Of a DNA stretch of 64,000 nucleotides, positions 1 to 8,386 are shown in pieces (positions within the stretch are counted from its first letter, which is position 1; every line of letters starts with the position of its first letter). Made by a program: the position numbers and the translations under genes. Below the pieces are notes generated by a model. The model searched no databases. It saw nothing but the letters and a program-made list of their open reading frames with translations, and was not told the origin of the DNA. The stretch is from Exiguobacterium chiriqhucha RW-2 (lineage in GTDB: Bacteria > Bacillota > Bacilli > Exiguobacteriales > Exiguobacteriaceae), in NCBI RefSeq assembly GCF_000416965.1, contig NZ_ATCL01000020.1:620001-684000 (forward strand), in the 5' to 3' direction.

Positions 1-207
1 CTTCCCGGTGTCGCCAATTCGGTCGGTCCTGAATACGATATTGAGGTCCACTTCGAGGACGGGGAGACGGATCGCTATTACCTCTGGCTGAACGATGATC
101 CGAAATCCGTCAGTAGCCTGTACGACGCGGACGACACGAACATCGGGTACCGCCTCCCGGCTGACGTGACGGAGGAATTGATTGATCTGCTCGAGTCAGG
201 CGACTAA
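1..207 (+). CDS. C-terminal fragment of a hypothetical protein
   Basis: The first reading frame is open from the window edge to a TAA at 205-207, giving 68 residues without a start, so this is the 3' end of a gene that begins upstream. The fragment is acidic, predicted to be mostly beta strand followed by a short helix rich in Glu and Leu (EELIDLL). It resembles the C-terminal domain of small Bacillales lipoproteins (YhfM-like), but only by general look; the lipobox or signal peptide would lie outside the window. It converges on the hydrolase at 230-1075, and a hairpin sits in the gap. Function unknown. Confidence 0.6.
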   Translation, partial: LPGVANSVGPEYDIEVHFEDGETDRYYLWLNDDPKSVSSLYDADDTNIGYRLPADVTEELIDLLESGD

Positions 208-231
208 AAAAGACGCCTGGAATGGCGTCTT
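208..231 (-). terminator. Terminator between convergent genes
   Basis: An 8-bp inverted repeat (AAGACGCC/GGCGTCTT) with a six-base loop is followed, reading the minus strand, by a run of six T. It overlaps the stop codon of the minus-strand hydrolase and would end its transcript; the T run serves only that direction. Confidence 0.7.
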
Positions 232-1075
232 ACGAGTTGAAGCGGATAAAGCGCTCGATTTGTTGCTCGCTCTTCCGCGCTTGACGACCAATCCAAATCA
301 GATGGCCGGGGCTGTTCAAGATGGTGAGCTGGGCGTGCGGGATGAGTCGCTTCGCATGATGCGCGTGGCGGACCGGCACGGCCTTGTCATTTTTGGAGTG
401 GACGATATACGTCGGACACGTTACTCCGAGCAGCGTTTCATCGGTCACTTGTTGCCGCAGGTCGAACTGGGCACCGAGACCGAACGCCATTTGGTTCGCG
501 ACCCGTTTCAATAAGAAGATATCGTACGGGGTCACTTCGTCACGAATGACATCGAGTGCGAGCAGGCTCGTCGATTGAATCATGCGGGCCGTCGCTTCGA
601 ACGGCTGTTTTTGAATCGCCCGGAGGACGAACTTTCTCATGGCGAACTGTAGCGCGATGAACGCAGGTTGGGCGACGTTACGGCTGATGTATTGCCGATA
701 GGGGAAGTCGACAACGCTCGTCACGGCGGCCGCGAGTGTCAGGCTGAGTGCGTGCTCATTCTGCGACGCGAGCTCGATGGCGGTTGGTCCCCCGGCTGAG
801 ATGCCGTACACATGATACTGATCGATCGCCATGACTGCCATCAAGCGACGCAAGCTAGCGGCGAACGCTTGAGGGGAAGCCGAAAATGAGTACGGAGTCT
901 CACCGTAACCGGGACGGGATGGGACAATGACCCGAAAACCGGACACGACGAGCCGGTCCACATGGTACGGTTCGAGGCTTGACGACTGGGTCCCATGAAT
1001 CAGGATGATGACCGGACCGTGACCTCGGTCCATATATTCGATTTTCGTGCCGTTGACGTGCGCGTAATGTTTCAA
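230..1075 (-). CDS. Alpha/beta hydrolase
   Basis: This 281-residue protein has the alpha/beta hydrolase layout: an early HG motif after a beta strand (LIHGTQ, about residue 27) that forms the oxyanion hole, a nucleophile elbow GISAGG with Ser near residue 94, a late Asp (NDKAVP) and a final His in SPGHLIW. It probably hydrolyses a small ester or related bond in the cytoplasm; no signal peptide is seen. The start is TTG, preceded by TAAGGAGG with 10-nt spacing. It is monocistronic, divergent from the WYL regulator at 1191, which could respond to its product, though nothing shows this directly. Substrate unknown. Confidence 0.85.
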   Translation of the reverse strand: MKHYAHVNGTKIEYMDRGHGPVIILIHGTQSSSLEPYHVDRLVVSGFRVIVPSRPGYGETPYSFSASPQAFAASLRRLMAVMAIDQYHVYGISAGGPTAIELASQNEHALSLTLAAAVTSVVDFPYRQYISRNVAQPAFIALQFAMRKFVLRAIQKQPFEATARMIQSTSLLALDVIRDEVTPYDIFLLKRVANQMAFGLGAQFDLRQQVTDETLLGVTCPTYIVHSKNDKAVPVRHAHHAKRLIPHAQLTILNSPGHLIWIGRQARKSEQQIERFIRFNS

Positions 1076-1190
1076 AACGGAATAGCCTCCTTAAACCGAT
1101 TGTAATGGAAAATAACTTTATTTCATGGAAATAACATGCTACTGTCTGTTTATACATATTTTACATAGAGAAATGAAAGGGGATTAAACC

Positions 1191-2186
1191 GTGAACAACC
1201 GAGAACGGTTACTCGAGGTGAGACGGTTTTTCGAACGCCACACAGATGACAATCATCCAAAGACGTTAGAGGACTTGCTCGAATATTTATCTACTATCGG
1301 AGATACTTCTAAGTTAGCAAAAAAATCAGTGAAAGACGACATCCAAGCATTGACCGATTCGGGATTCGAGGTGCAGGATGAGCTCGAGAAGAACGGTCTC
1401 GCCAAAAAATATTGGCATTCGGCCCGCTTGTTTGAAATCCATGAGCTCCGGATGATGGTCGACGCCATCGTCGCGGCGAAGTTCATCTCGGAAGACGTGA
1501 CAGAGCGGATTGTCGAGAAACTTCAAAAACTGACGAGCATCCCGGAAGCGGAGACGCTCCAGTCGATTATCAAGACACCGAAGAAGAAACACGGACAGAT
1601 TCCGTACCATATCGATCGCATCCAACGTGCGATTCAAGAACAAAAAGCGATCTCGTTCCAATACACGGACGTCGTCGGCTTTGACACCACGAAGCGGACG
1701 TTCCCGCTCCGCCGTGACGGCGAACGTTACGTCGTCAATCCGATTGACCTCCATTGGAACCATGAGCAGTATTATTTAATCGGCATCGATGAGTCGATCG
1801 GGGAAATCCGCAACTATCGTGTCGACCGCATCGTCAACTCAGAAATCGTCGAGGACGACACGCCGCGCATGAAACAACATTTGCCGGACGACTACTTCCA
1901 AAAGTCGTTCAACATGTACAACGGGCTCGACGAGGAAATCGTCCTCGCCGTCGACGAGCGGGTCCTTCCGGTCATCTTCGATAAGCTCGGTGAAGACGTC
2001 TCGATCACGCAAGACGGAGACCGCTTCCTGATTCGATTTGACGCGGCCGTATCTGACGGCTTCGTCTTCTGGCTGTTGTCGCTCGGTACGCAAGTCGAGG
2101 TGCTCGAACCGGTGACGCTCCGCGACCACATGCGCGAGACGATCGAGGCGATGGCCGGACGTTATGCGAAGGCGAGCATTCACTGA
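1191..2186 (+). CDS. WYL-domain transcriptional regulator
   Basis: A 331-residue regulator with an N-terminal winged helix-turn-helix (about 1-60), a linker, a WYL domain (about 140-225, with YYLIGI in place of the name-giving W-Y-L and an RNYRVDRI end) and a C-terminal WCX-like segment. Proteins of this architecture are DeoR-like DNA-binding proteins whose WYL domain senses a nucleotide or nucleic acid ligand; several control DNA damage or phage-defence genes. The start is GTG with GAAAGGGGAT upstream. It is divergent from the hydrolase at 230-1075 and is followed 60 nt later by a 31-residue membrane peptide. Its target and ligand cannot be told from the sequence. Confidence 0.88.
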   Translation: MNNRERLLEVRRFFERHTDDNHPKTLEDLLEYLSTIGDTSKLAKKSVKDDIQALTDSGFEVQDELEKNGLAKKYWHSARLFEIHELRMMVDAIVAAKFISEDVTERIVEKLQKLTSIPEAETLQSIIKTPKKKHGQIPYHIDRIQRAIQEQKAISFQYTDVVGFDTTKRTFPLRRDGERYVVNPIDLHWNHEQYYLIGIDESIGEIRNYRVDRIVNSEIVEDDTPRMKQHLPDDYFQKSFNMYNGLDEEIVLAVDERVLPVIFDKLGEDVSITQDGDRFLIRFDAAVSDGFVFWLLSLGTQVEVLEPVTLRDHMRETIEAMAGRYAKASIH

Positions 2187-2246
2187 AACGATTGAAATGA
2201 AGGTATGATATACTGCTTGCGACACTTGTAGAAGGGGGACAGGCGG

Positions 2247-2342
2247 ATGTTGAATTGGATGCCTTTAATCATTCCGATTGTCGCTGTCATTTTTGTCGCC
2301 GTCGTCGCAAGACGCGCCATGAAAATGGACCAAGAGAAATAA
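2247..2342 (+). CDS. 31-residue single-pass membrane microprotein
   Basis: ATG at 2247 follows GAAGGGGGAC, a good ribosome binding site, and opens a 31-codon frame. The peptide starts with a short polar segment, then an uninterrupted hydrophobic stretch of about 18 residues (PLIIPIVAVIFVAVVA), and ends in a basic and charged tail (RRAMKMDQEK). It is therefore a predicted single-pass membrane peptide with its C terminus inside. It lies 60 nt after the WYL regulator and has its own terminator just downstream. No family is recognised; it is too short for standard ORF cut-offs. Confidence 0.55.
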   Translation: MLNWMPLIIPIVAVIFVAVVARRAMKMDQEK

Positions 2343-2350
2343 GTTAGGAC

Positions 2351-2384
2351 GGACATCCTTCTCGTCATGAGGGGGATGTCTTTT
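2351..2384 (+). terminator. Terminator after microprotein
   Basis: GACATCC and GGATGTC form a 7-bp stem with a 15-base loop, followed by TTTT. It ends the WYL regulator/microprotein transcript just before the TTG start of the next gene. Confidence 0.6.
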
Positions 2385-2407
2385 CCATCATCAAAAGGAG
2401 GAGACCG

Positions 2408-3268
2408 TTGGATACCATTACCCATACGCTATTCGGCTTGACGCTCTACGGGGCGGCCGATAAGCGAGACTTACAAACAAACGAAAAACGGGCCTTGTTC
2501 GTCACGACGCTCGTCGGGAGTCAAATCCCAGATAGTGACGTCATCTCGCGACTATGGGACACGGAAGGGATGTATCAGATGTGGCACCGCGGCATCACTC
2601 ATTCGATTTTCCTCGTCCCGTTGTTCGCACTACTCATTTACATACTCGTGCGTCTCTTGTTCAAGGTGACCGATATCCGCTATTTCTGGTGGGCGCTCTT
2701 GTCGGTGTTCATCCATAATACGGCGGACTTGTTCAACGCCTGGGGGACGGGTTACTTTGAACCGTTATCCGATGTCCGGGTCACGTTCGGCGTCATCCCG
2801 ATTGTCGATTTCGTCTATTGGGGCATCTTCCTCGTCGCCTGGCTCATCGCACGTCGAGTGGACGTCCGTCATACGGTGTATCGCTACGCTTGGGCCGCGA
2901 TTGTCGTGCACGTCTTGATTCAAAGTGCGCAAGGGGCGTACTTGTATCAGTCGTACGCCGCCGATCACGAAAAAGTGGCGCTGTCAGCCTCGTTCATCCC
3001 GACCCAGTTCACCGTGATCACGAAGACCGATGAGTCGGTGTCGATTTACAGCGACTCGGTCTATCAAAATCCTGAAGTCCAATACGAGTTGACGAGTGCC
3101 GACGATGCAGATCTTGCACCGCTCTTCGCCGAAAATAAAGAAGCAATCACGCTCAAACAGTGGTCCCCGTTCGTGGTCGTCGTCGAGGATGACGAGCGGC
3201 TCGGTTTATACGATCCGCGCTTCTTTGATGGCGAGTCGTCATTCCTTTACGAATACATCGAATTGTAG
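2408..3268 (+). CDS. YdjM-family membrane-bound metal-dependent hydrolase
   Basis: This 286-residue membrane protein carries the conserved YdjM (PF04307) signatures: an N-terminal DTITHTLFG, an HRGITHS motif near residue 60 and a HNTADLFNAWGT motif near 105. The His and Asp residues of these motifs are thought to bind a metal in a phospholipase-like membrane domain. Four to five transmembrane helices fill the first half; the C-terminal 100 residues are soluble and beta-rich. The start is TTG with AAAGGAGGAG upstream. DUF817 follows after 8 nt, so the two are probably co-transcribed. The substrate is not known for this family. Confidence 0.85.
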   Translation: MDTITHTLFGLTLYGAADKRDLQTNEKRALFVTTLVGSQIPDSDVISRLWDTEGMYQMWHRGITHSIFLVPLFALLIYILVRLLFKVTDIRYFWWALLSVFIHNTADLFNAWGTGYFEPLSDVRVTFGVIPIVDFVYWGIFLVAWLIARRVDVRHTVYRYAWAAIVVHVLIQSAQGAYLYQSYAADHEKVALSASFIPTQFTVITKTDESVSIYSDSVYQNPEVQYELTSADDADLAPLFAENKEAITLKQWSPFVVVVEDDERLGLYDPRFFDGESSFLYEYIEL

Positions 3269-3276
3269 GTGATTCC

Positions 3277-4035
3277 GTGCGACGTCTCCGGTATTTATTC
3301 ATTTTCGGTTACGAACAGGCACTCAGCTGTATCTTCCCCGTCGCCATCTTCGGGGCGCTCGCGTTGACGAAATGGTTCGATTTCCCGATTCCGCGTTACG
3401 ACATCCTCCTCATCTGGTGTCTGTTCGTCCAAGTCGTGCTCGTCAAGACCGGGCTCGAGACGATGGAAGAAGTGAAGGTCATCAGTTGGTTCCACGTCAT
3501 CGGGCTCGGCCTCGAGCTGTTCAAAGTCCAGATGGGGTCGTGGAGCTACCCGGACGAGGCGCTGACAAAAATGTTCGGTGTGCCGCTCTATGCAGGCTTC
3601 ATGTATGCGAGCGTCGGCAGCTACGTCGTCCAATCGTGGCGCCGCCTCGATTTGGAATTTCTCAAGATGCCACCGCCGCTCATCGCGTTCGGCCTGGGCA
3701 TTGCCATCTACTTCAACTTCTTTTGGCACCACATCTGGCTCGATTTACGCTGGGTGTTGATCGGCCTCGTCTTTCTCGTCTTCGGTCGGTCCATCGTCAC
3801 GTACCGGCTCGACGACCGACGTTTCACGATGCCCGTCGTCGTCGCCTTCTTTTTGATTGCCTGCTTCATCTGGTTCGCGGAAAATATCGTCACGTTCTAC
3901 AACGGTTGGGCGTACCCGAATCAGTTGAGCGGTTGGGCGCTCGTCGACCTCGGCAAGCTGTCGTCGTGGTTCCTGCTCGTCATCATCAGTATTTTGTTGG
4001 TGGCGTGGCAGAAGCGGAGACAGGAACTATCATGA
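3277..4035 (+). CDS. DUF817 family integral membrane protein
   Basis: A 252-residue polytopic membrane protein with about seven or eight hydrophobic helices. The central stretch containing VKTGLETMEEVKVI, LELFKVQMGSWSYP and PLYAGFMYASVGSY is characteristic of the DUF817 family, which has no established function. The start is GTG, 8 nt after the stop of the YdjM-type gene, so both probably belong to one transcript that ends at a strong hairpin at 4036-4073. The pairing with a metal-dependent membrane hydrolase hints at a role in envelope lipid metabolism, which is inference only. Confidence 0.85.
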   Translation: MRRLRYLFIFGYEQALSCIFPVAIFGALALTKWFDFPIPRYDILLIWCLFVQVVLVKTGLETMEEVKVISWFHVIGLGLELFKVQMGSWSYPDEALTKMFGVPLYAGFMYASVGSYVVQSWRRLDLEFLKMPPPLIAFGLGIAIYFNFFWHHIWLDLRWVLIGLVFLVFGRSIVTYRLDDRRFTMPVVVAFFLIACFIWFAENIVTFYNGWAYPNQLSGWALVDLGKLSSWFLLVIISILLVAWQKRRQELS

Positions 4036-4073
4036 AAAAACGTGTGCACCCGCTTCGGGTTGCACACGTTTTT
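4036..4073. terminator. Strong bidirectional terminator
   Basis: A 12-bp inverted repeat (AAAACGTGTGCA/TGCACACGTTTT) extended by CC-GG closes on a small loop and is flanked by A and T runs, so it works for the DUF817 transcript and for the converging gene at 4077-4484. Confidence 0.9.
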
Positions 4074-4076
4074 AGG

Positions 4077-4484
4077 TTACGTCGTTGGTTGTTTGGAGCG
4101 GGCGACCATATGGACGATGAACACATAGAGCGGGAATATGATCGTGAGCGCGATGATCAATAGCCCGACGACCGGACTTGGCCATGCCGCTTCACCAGGG
4201 GCGGGGACGATTTGTGTCCAGACATAGGTGAACAGCGCCAAATAAGGGAGCCATAACACGTACAGGGATAGGTTCCATGGTGAAGGTGCGAGTTGCCTGA
4301 TACGTTTGATGATGAGCCGCGTGAACAAGATGAGTGAAACAAGACCGAACATAGTGATGGCTAGCATATAAGCATCACCCATCAACAAATAAAGCCGTTC
4401 GCTGTTGGCGAGCAGTTGAATGTTTAAGAGTAGGGTGAGCGCGAGCAGGATGGAGAGGTTTTGTAATTTGAGAAAGTGGGCCAT
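4077..4484 (-). CDS. Hypothetical membrane protein
   Basis: A 135-residue protein with four hydrophobic helices (about 8-26, 38-58, 70-90 and 105-128) and short charged loops; no family is recognised. I chose ATG at 4484 because TTAAGGAG lies just upstream, while the longer frame to 4568 has no ribosome binding site and would overlap the promoter and start of the plus-strand gene at 4560. The gene is divergent from that gene and converges with DUF817 on the shared terminator at 4036-4073. Its own promoter would lie between 4490 and 4560. Confidence 0.7.
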   Translation of the reverse strand: MAHFLKLQNLSILLALTLLLNIQLLANSERLYLLMGDAYMLAITMFGLVSLILFTRLIIKRIRQLAPSPWNLSLYVLWLPYLALFTYVWTQIVPAPGEAAWPSPVVGLLIIALTIIFPLYVFIVHMVARSKQPTT

Positions 4485-4559
4485 ATAGGACTCCTTAATC
4501 TGATAGGATGATGAAACATTTTTCGACAATATTCGTATAATATGAAAGAGGTGATCAGG

Positions 4560-4976
4560 TTGGCACAAATATTTATGTTTTGGTTTGTCGGATTCATGTG
4601 TGTGCTCTCGACGTTTATGTATGCATTACAGTGGCGGAGCGAGCGCAAACTGATGAAATTGCTAGGAGCTATATTCAGCATATGCATCGCAATCATTTGT
4701 TTTATGATCGCCGTACCCGATACATATGACCGCGCGCTTGGCCGTTATGAGACGGAAACTGGGAAGTGCTACGTCGTTGACAATCAGTCGAAACAAGGCG
4801 GCGTGACGCTCTGGTTTGAAGAGGAGTCTTACGATTTTTCAGACATACCGGAGGACGTCGCATATGGGCCTGGCACGTTGTTTGATTGTACCGTCACGTT
4901 GACGAAAGTGAATTCGACTGGAGTTGACTATGTGCTGAAGTCGAAAGACGGCGATACGCTCTTTTCAACATACTAA
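4560..4976 (+). CDS. Hypothetical membrane protein with extracytoplasmic domain
   Basis: This 138-residue protein has two N-terminal transmembrane helices (about 4-22 and 35-52) and a soluble, mainly beta C-terminal domain of about 80 residues with a single Cys in KCYVVDN and another in LFDCTV. I chose TTG at 4560 because GAGGTGAT lies 6 nt upstream; the ATG at 4542 lies directly behind a TATAAT hexamer (about 4535-4540) that is probably the -10 box of this gene. No family is recognised. A terminator follows at 4975. Confidence 0.65.
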   Translation: MAQIFMFWFVGFMCVLSTFMYALQWRSERKLMKLLGAIFSICIAIICFMIAVPDTYDRALGRYETETGKCYVVDNQSKQGGVTLWFEEESYDFSDIPEDVAYGPGTLFDCTVTLTKVNSTGVDYVLKSKDGDTLFSTY

Positions 4977-5008
4977 AGTATTCTTCTGATTAGAAGGATA
5001 CTTTTTTA
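4975..5008 (+). terminator. Terminator
   Basis: AAAGTATTCTTCT and AGAAGGATACTTT form a 13-bp stem with one mismatch and a four-base loop, followed by T residues. It ends the transcript of the gene at 4560-4976. Confidence 0.85.
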
Positions 5009-5009
5009 A

Positions 5010-5358
5010 AATGATGTTCTGCCATTCGTCCTAAAAATTCAATTATTATGTGAAATCTACTTTTCCGATAAAGCAAATGTGTGAGTGGAATAAATATCGT
5101 TAAGTTGTAACAACACTGATTTCAATCTGGAAACTGTCGAATCAAAAGACTATTTAAATTTCTGAAATTTTCGGAATATTGTTTTTATTCATAAATGATT
5201 ATGATAAAATCATAACAGTGTAAATGGAGATTTTTTACTTTGGGATGAGAGATATTCTTTATTTTGGAATCGGATCTATGGAACCTATAGGTTATGGTCT
5301 ATAAGTAAGCTCGAAACGGTTATCAGAATGTACTTGTATTTTGAAAGGAGAGAACCGG
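5010..5358 (+). promoter_or_regulatory. AT-rich intergenic region with a 17-bp dyad
   Basis: No gene is seen in these 349 bases. The region is clearly richer in A and T than its neighbours. A dyad TTATGAT-AAA-ATCATAA occupies 5199-5215 and overlaps possible -10 hexamers, so it is a candidate operator for the permease genes that begin at 5359. Its half-sites loosely resemble Fur or PerR boxes but do not match a full consensus. The segment 5344-5350 (AAAGGAG) is the ribosome binding site of the first permease. Confidence 0.45.
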
Positions 5359-6219
5359 ATGAATTGGATTGCTCAAAAATCGGCTCAGTTTTTCATCACC
5401 ATATTTGTATTGATTGCGATCAGTGCCTTGCCGTCACTCGTCGTGCAACTCGAGTTCGTGCCAGCGAACTACTGGAACGGGATTCAACAACAATTCAGCC
5501 AGTTGGCGAAACTCGATGAGATTACATACTTCAACGTCACCGCACAACGCGAGTTACCGTTACTACCTGATCTCGCCCCGCTCATGAAAGAGACGGTCAT
5601 CATCTTTATGACGTCACTCATCGTCTCGGTCGGGTTCGCCCTTCTGTACGCCTATTTCTTTTATCGGAGCGGGAAGCGCGTTCGCACGGTGCTCCAACAA
5701 ACGAGCCAGACGCTCGAGATGATTCCGGATTTATTTTGGCTCATCTTCTCGCAATTCCTCGCCATCACGATTTACAAGAAGACGGGGTTTGATCGGATTG
5801 AAGTCGCAGGTGGGTTCGCCGAATACATACGCTTTTTGCCGATCGTGACGTTGACGCTCACGATTCTGTTCTTCTTCCTTAAATGGTTGACGAAACATAT
5901 CCTCGAGGAAGAAGTGTCGTTGTTTCTCGAACTGGCGCGGGCCAAAGGCGTCCGACCGGCCGCCCTGTTCTGGCGACACTTGCTGCCGAATTTGGTGTAT
6001 CGCTTCTACCTCTTTTTCCGTTCGAACTTAATCACGGTGCTATCGAGTCTGTTGATTATCGAGTATTTGTTTAACGTCCAAGGTATTTTCCGGTTCGCCG
6101 TCTATAACCCGGTCATGCCGATTCTGCTCGTCATCTTGTTGGTCGTTTATATCCCGATCTTCCTATTGGATTTAGTAGCGGAATGGCTCATTCCGAATGC
6201 CTGGAAAGGAGGGATCTGA
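5359..6219 (+). CDS. ABC transporter permease, DppB/OppB type
   Basis: A 286-residue inner membrane permease with one N-terminal helix, a periplasmic-side segment of about 60 residues, then the six-helix-type binding-protein-dependent transport domain (about 85-280). The coupling loop is visible as ARAKGVRPAALFWRHLLPN near residue 195-215, including the conserved A-x-G spacing that contacts an ATPase. ATG at 5359 was chosen because AAAGGAG is correctly spaced; 5341 would lie inside that site. It overlaps the next permease by one base (TGATG), so the two are translationally coupled. No ATPase or solute-binding gene is nearby, which is unusual. Confidence 0.82.
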   Translation: MNWIAQKSAQFFITIFVLIAISALPSLVVQLEFVPANYWNGIQQQFSQLAKLDEITYFNVTAQRELPLLPDLAPLMKETVIIFMTSLIVSVGFALLYAYFFYRSGKRVRTVLQQTSQTLEMIPDLFWLIFSQFLAITIYKKTGFDRIEVAGGFAEYIRFLPIVTLTLTILFFFLKWLTKHILEEEVSLFLELARAKGVRPAALFWRHLLPNLVYRFYLFFRSNLITVLSSLLIIEYLFNVQGIFRFAVYNPVMPILLVILLVVYIPIFLLDLVAEWLIPNAWKGGI

Positions 6220-7265
6220 TGCGTCGTGCACTCCTGCGCGATCCGATATTTATGATCGGATTCGTGATATTTGTCAGCTTGTTGTTACTCAGTATCGGCA
6301 ATACCGTATTCCGTGATGGCCAAGTCGATCAATTCTTGAACCGTTACTCCGACGAAGGTCGGTTGATTGGCATCCCGCCACTCGAACCTTCGAAAGATCA
6401 GTGGTTCGGTACCGACCGGGCCGGGAACGATTTGTTCCAAATGATGATTGAAGGCTTCAAGTGGACGGTTGGTATTTGTGCGATTGTTGCGCTCGGACGA
6501 ATGGCGTTCGGCCTATTGATTGGGATTCCACTCGCGTTTCGCGGGGCGCGCGTGAACCGAATCTTTAAAATGGTGTTAGACGGGTTTTTGATTCTACCGA
6601 TTTCCTTGTTGGCCATGATGATGCTGTTCCCGTCCTTTTTCTTCGCGGATTCGACCATGGTGCCGCCGCTGCTGGACCGCGTGACGCTGCAGTTGACGGT
6701 GTTCGTGGCGCTCGGCTTGCCTGCGGTCACGCTCTATCTCATTACAGAGGTCCGGCAATTGCTCAAACAAGAGTTTATGATCGTTGCCGAGACGTTGGGA
6801 GGCAGTGTCTGGCATAGGACACGGCGGCACCTGTGGCCGCACCTCGTTCCGACGTTGGTCATCGTCTTCATGCAACAGTTCGTGCAAACACTCATGTTGC
6901 TCATTCACCTGTCGTTGTTCGGCGTCTTTTTCGGAGGCACCGTCTTCCTGTTTGAAGGAGTCCGACCGACGCTGTTTGAATGGTCGTCGATGTTCGGTTT
7001 TTATTTCACGCAGTTCACTGCGACGACATGGATGACGAACCACATGTTCCTCGTTCCGGCTCTCGGCCTGTCACTGCTCGTCTTCCTCAGCAACTTGTTG
7101 ACGAGCCGCCTCGAGCGTGCGTTCCGGCTACGGCGTCAAGAAGCGGTCGTCACGGAAGAGACGATATCTCAAACGGAGGCGGCAGCCGCGTCCCTCGCGG
7201 ATCCGTTCACCCTTGTACATGAAGATGGTAAGTTTCAACAGAACAGTAAGCCTTCATCAAATTAG
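6219..7265 (+). CDS. ABC transporter permease, DppC/OppC type
   Basis: A 348-residue permease partner of the upstream gene. It has the OppC-type N-terminal helix, a short motif WFGTDRAGNDLFQ near residue 65 that is typical of peptide/nickel permease C subunits, and a transport domain with the coupling loop ETLGGSVWHRTRRHLWPHL near residue 195-215. The C-terminal 40 residues form a charged, Ala/Glu-rich cytoplasmic extension. ATG at 6219 has GGAGGG upstream and overlaps the previous stop. The heterodimer would import an oligopeptide, nickel or a similar substrate, but the ATPases and binding protein must come from elsewhere. Confidence 0.82.
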   Translation: MRRALLRDPIFMIGFVIFVSLLLLSIGNTVFRDGQVDQFLNRYSDEGRLIGIPPLEPSKDQWFGTDRAGNDLFQMMIEGFKWTVGICAIVALGRMAFGLLIGIPLAFRGARVNRIFKMVLDGFLILPISLLAMMMLFPSFFFADSTMVPPLLDRVTLQLTVFVALGLPAVTLYLITEVRQLLKQEFMIVAETLGGSVWHRTRRHLWPHLVPTLVIVFMQQFVQTLMLLIHLSLFGVFFGGTVFLFEGVRPTLFEWSSMFGFYFTQFTATTWMTNHMFLVPALGLSLLVFLSNLLTSRLERAFRLRRQEAVVTEETISQTEAAAASLADPFTLVHEDGKFQQNSKPSSN

Positions 7266-7544
7266 TTGATATGACCGAATTTTCACACGTCTCGAACAAT
7301 TGATTTAAAAATCAATTCTCTGATTTGACTGAACGCGATTGACTGACGGAATCATTGGTGTCCTCAGTCCACAACGTATCGGGTCTATAAGGGGTTGTCG
7401 CCACAACAGGAGCAGGACGGTAGAAAGAGGATTTCATCGAATGTATATCGAATGATAGTGATGCAAATGGTCGTATTTAATTCATGTCCTTTAATGTTGA
7501 CCATCTGATGTTTCGAAGGAATTCATTTCAAAGGAGATCATGAT

Positions 7545-7961
7545 ATGAAACCAAATACAGTGACTGTGACATCTGTTGTGGACGCACCAATCGAAAAAGT
7601 ATGGCGGATTTGGACGGAACCTGAACACATCAAACAGTGGAATCATGCCTCTGAAGACTGGCATACGACGGAAGCGGAGAATGATTTGACTGTCGGAGGG
7701 AAGTTTCGGAGTCGGATGGAGGCGAAAGATAAAAGTATGGGCTTTGATTTTGAAGGGGTGTATGAAGACATTCAAGTCAATCAACTCATTCAATATCGCC
7801 TCGAAGACGACCGTAAAGTAAGAATTTCATTTGTTTCAGAAGGTGAGCAGACTAAAATAGTCGAAACGTTTGATGCAGAATCGATGAACTCAATTGAGTT
7901 GCAGCAGCAAGGCTGGCAGGCAATCCTTGATCATTTTACAGAGTACGCTGAACGAAACTAA
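7545..7961 (+). CDS. SRPBCC/AHSA1-type domain protein
   Basis: A 138-residue single-domain protein of the START-like SRPBCC superfamily. Typical features are the opening strand VTVTSVVDAPIEKVWRIWT, the helix that follows with HIKQWNH, the GGKFRSRM segment and a long C-terminal helix (QQGWQAILDHFTEYA). Members bind hydrophobic ligands in a deep pocket; in this AHSA1-like branch the physiological ligand is rarely known. A perfect AAAGGAGAT precedes ATG. The 279 bases upstream contain no recognisable gene, and a strong terminator lies just downstream. Confidence 0.85.
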   Translation: MKPNTVTVTSVVDAPIEKVWRIWTEPEHIKQWNHASEDWHTTEAENDLTVGGKFRSRMEAKDKSMGFDFEGVYEDIQVNQLIQYRLEDDRKVRISFVSEGEQTKIVETFDAESMNSIELQQQGWQAILDHFTEYAERN

Positions 7962-7989
7962 CGTCGCATCATCCGAAGATCTTGTGCGA

Positions 7990-8041
7990 AAGACACGCTG
8001 TATCCATTTTGGCATCTTAATGGATACAGCGTGTCTATTTT
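7990..8041 (+). terminator. Strong terminator
   Basis: An 18-bp perfect inverted repeat (7991-8008 with 8019-8036) around a ten-base loop is followed by ATTTTG. It ends the SRPBCC gene transcript. Confidence 0.85.
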
Positions 8042-8117
8042 GCATCCTACGAGATTTCGTTCAGTGTGGATTGCCTTCTGTTTATATATCGGCATACAGA
8101 AATGGAGGTAAAAGTCG

Positions 8118-8363
8118 ATGAACATCAAGACGTTTACGCTCATGTTTATCGTGATTTATCTCGTCCTGAGTCTTCCTAGTATGTTAGGAATCGGCTATGT
8201 GATTGATTGGATTCCGCAAGCGAGTCTTTCGCAACGAATCAGAGGTTATGTGATGGAAGGATTGGCCAATGGCTTTCAGTTCAAGATTATAATTTCAGCG
8301 ATTGTCAGTGTCGGTTTGATTTCCTTGCTCTCGGAATATCGAGTCAAGAAGTCGCTCCGCTAA
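8118..8363 (+). CDS. Small two-helix membrane protein
   Basis: This 81-residue protein has two predicted transmembrane helices (about 6-27 and 50-70) separated by a polar loop with QRIRGYVMEG, and a basic tail RVKKSLR. ATG is preceded by AATGGAGGTAAAA with good spacing. No family is recognised. It is short, converges with the gene at 8387-8803, and has only 23 nt to that stop codon with no clear hairpin. Confidence 0.6.
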   Translation: MNIKTFTLMFIVIYLVLSLPSMLGIGYVIDWIPQASLSQRIRGYVMEGLANGFQFKIIISAIVSVGLISLLSEYRVKKSLR

Positions 8364-8386
8364 TCAGATCGTCAGTCGTCTCCGGC

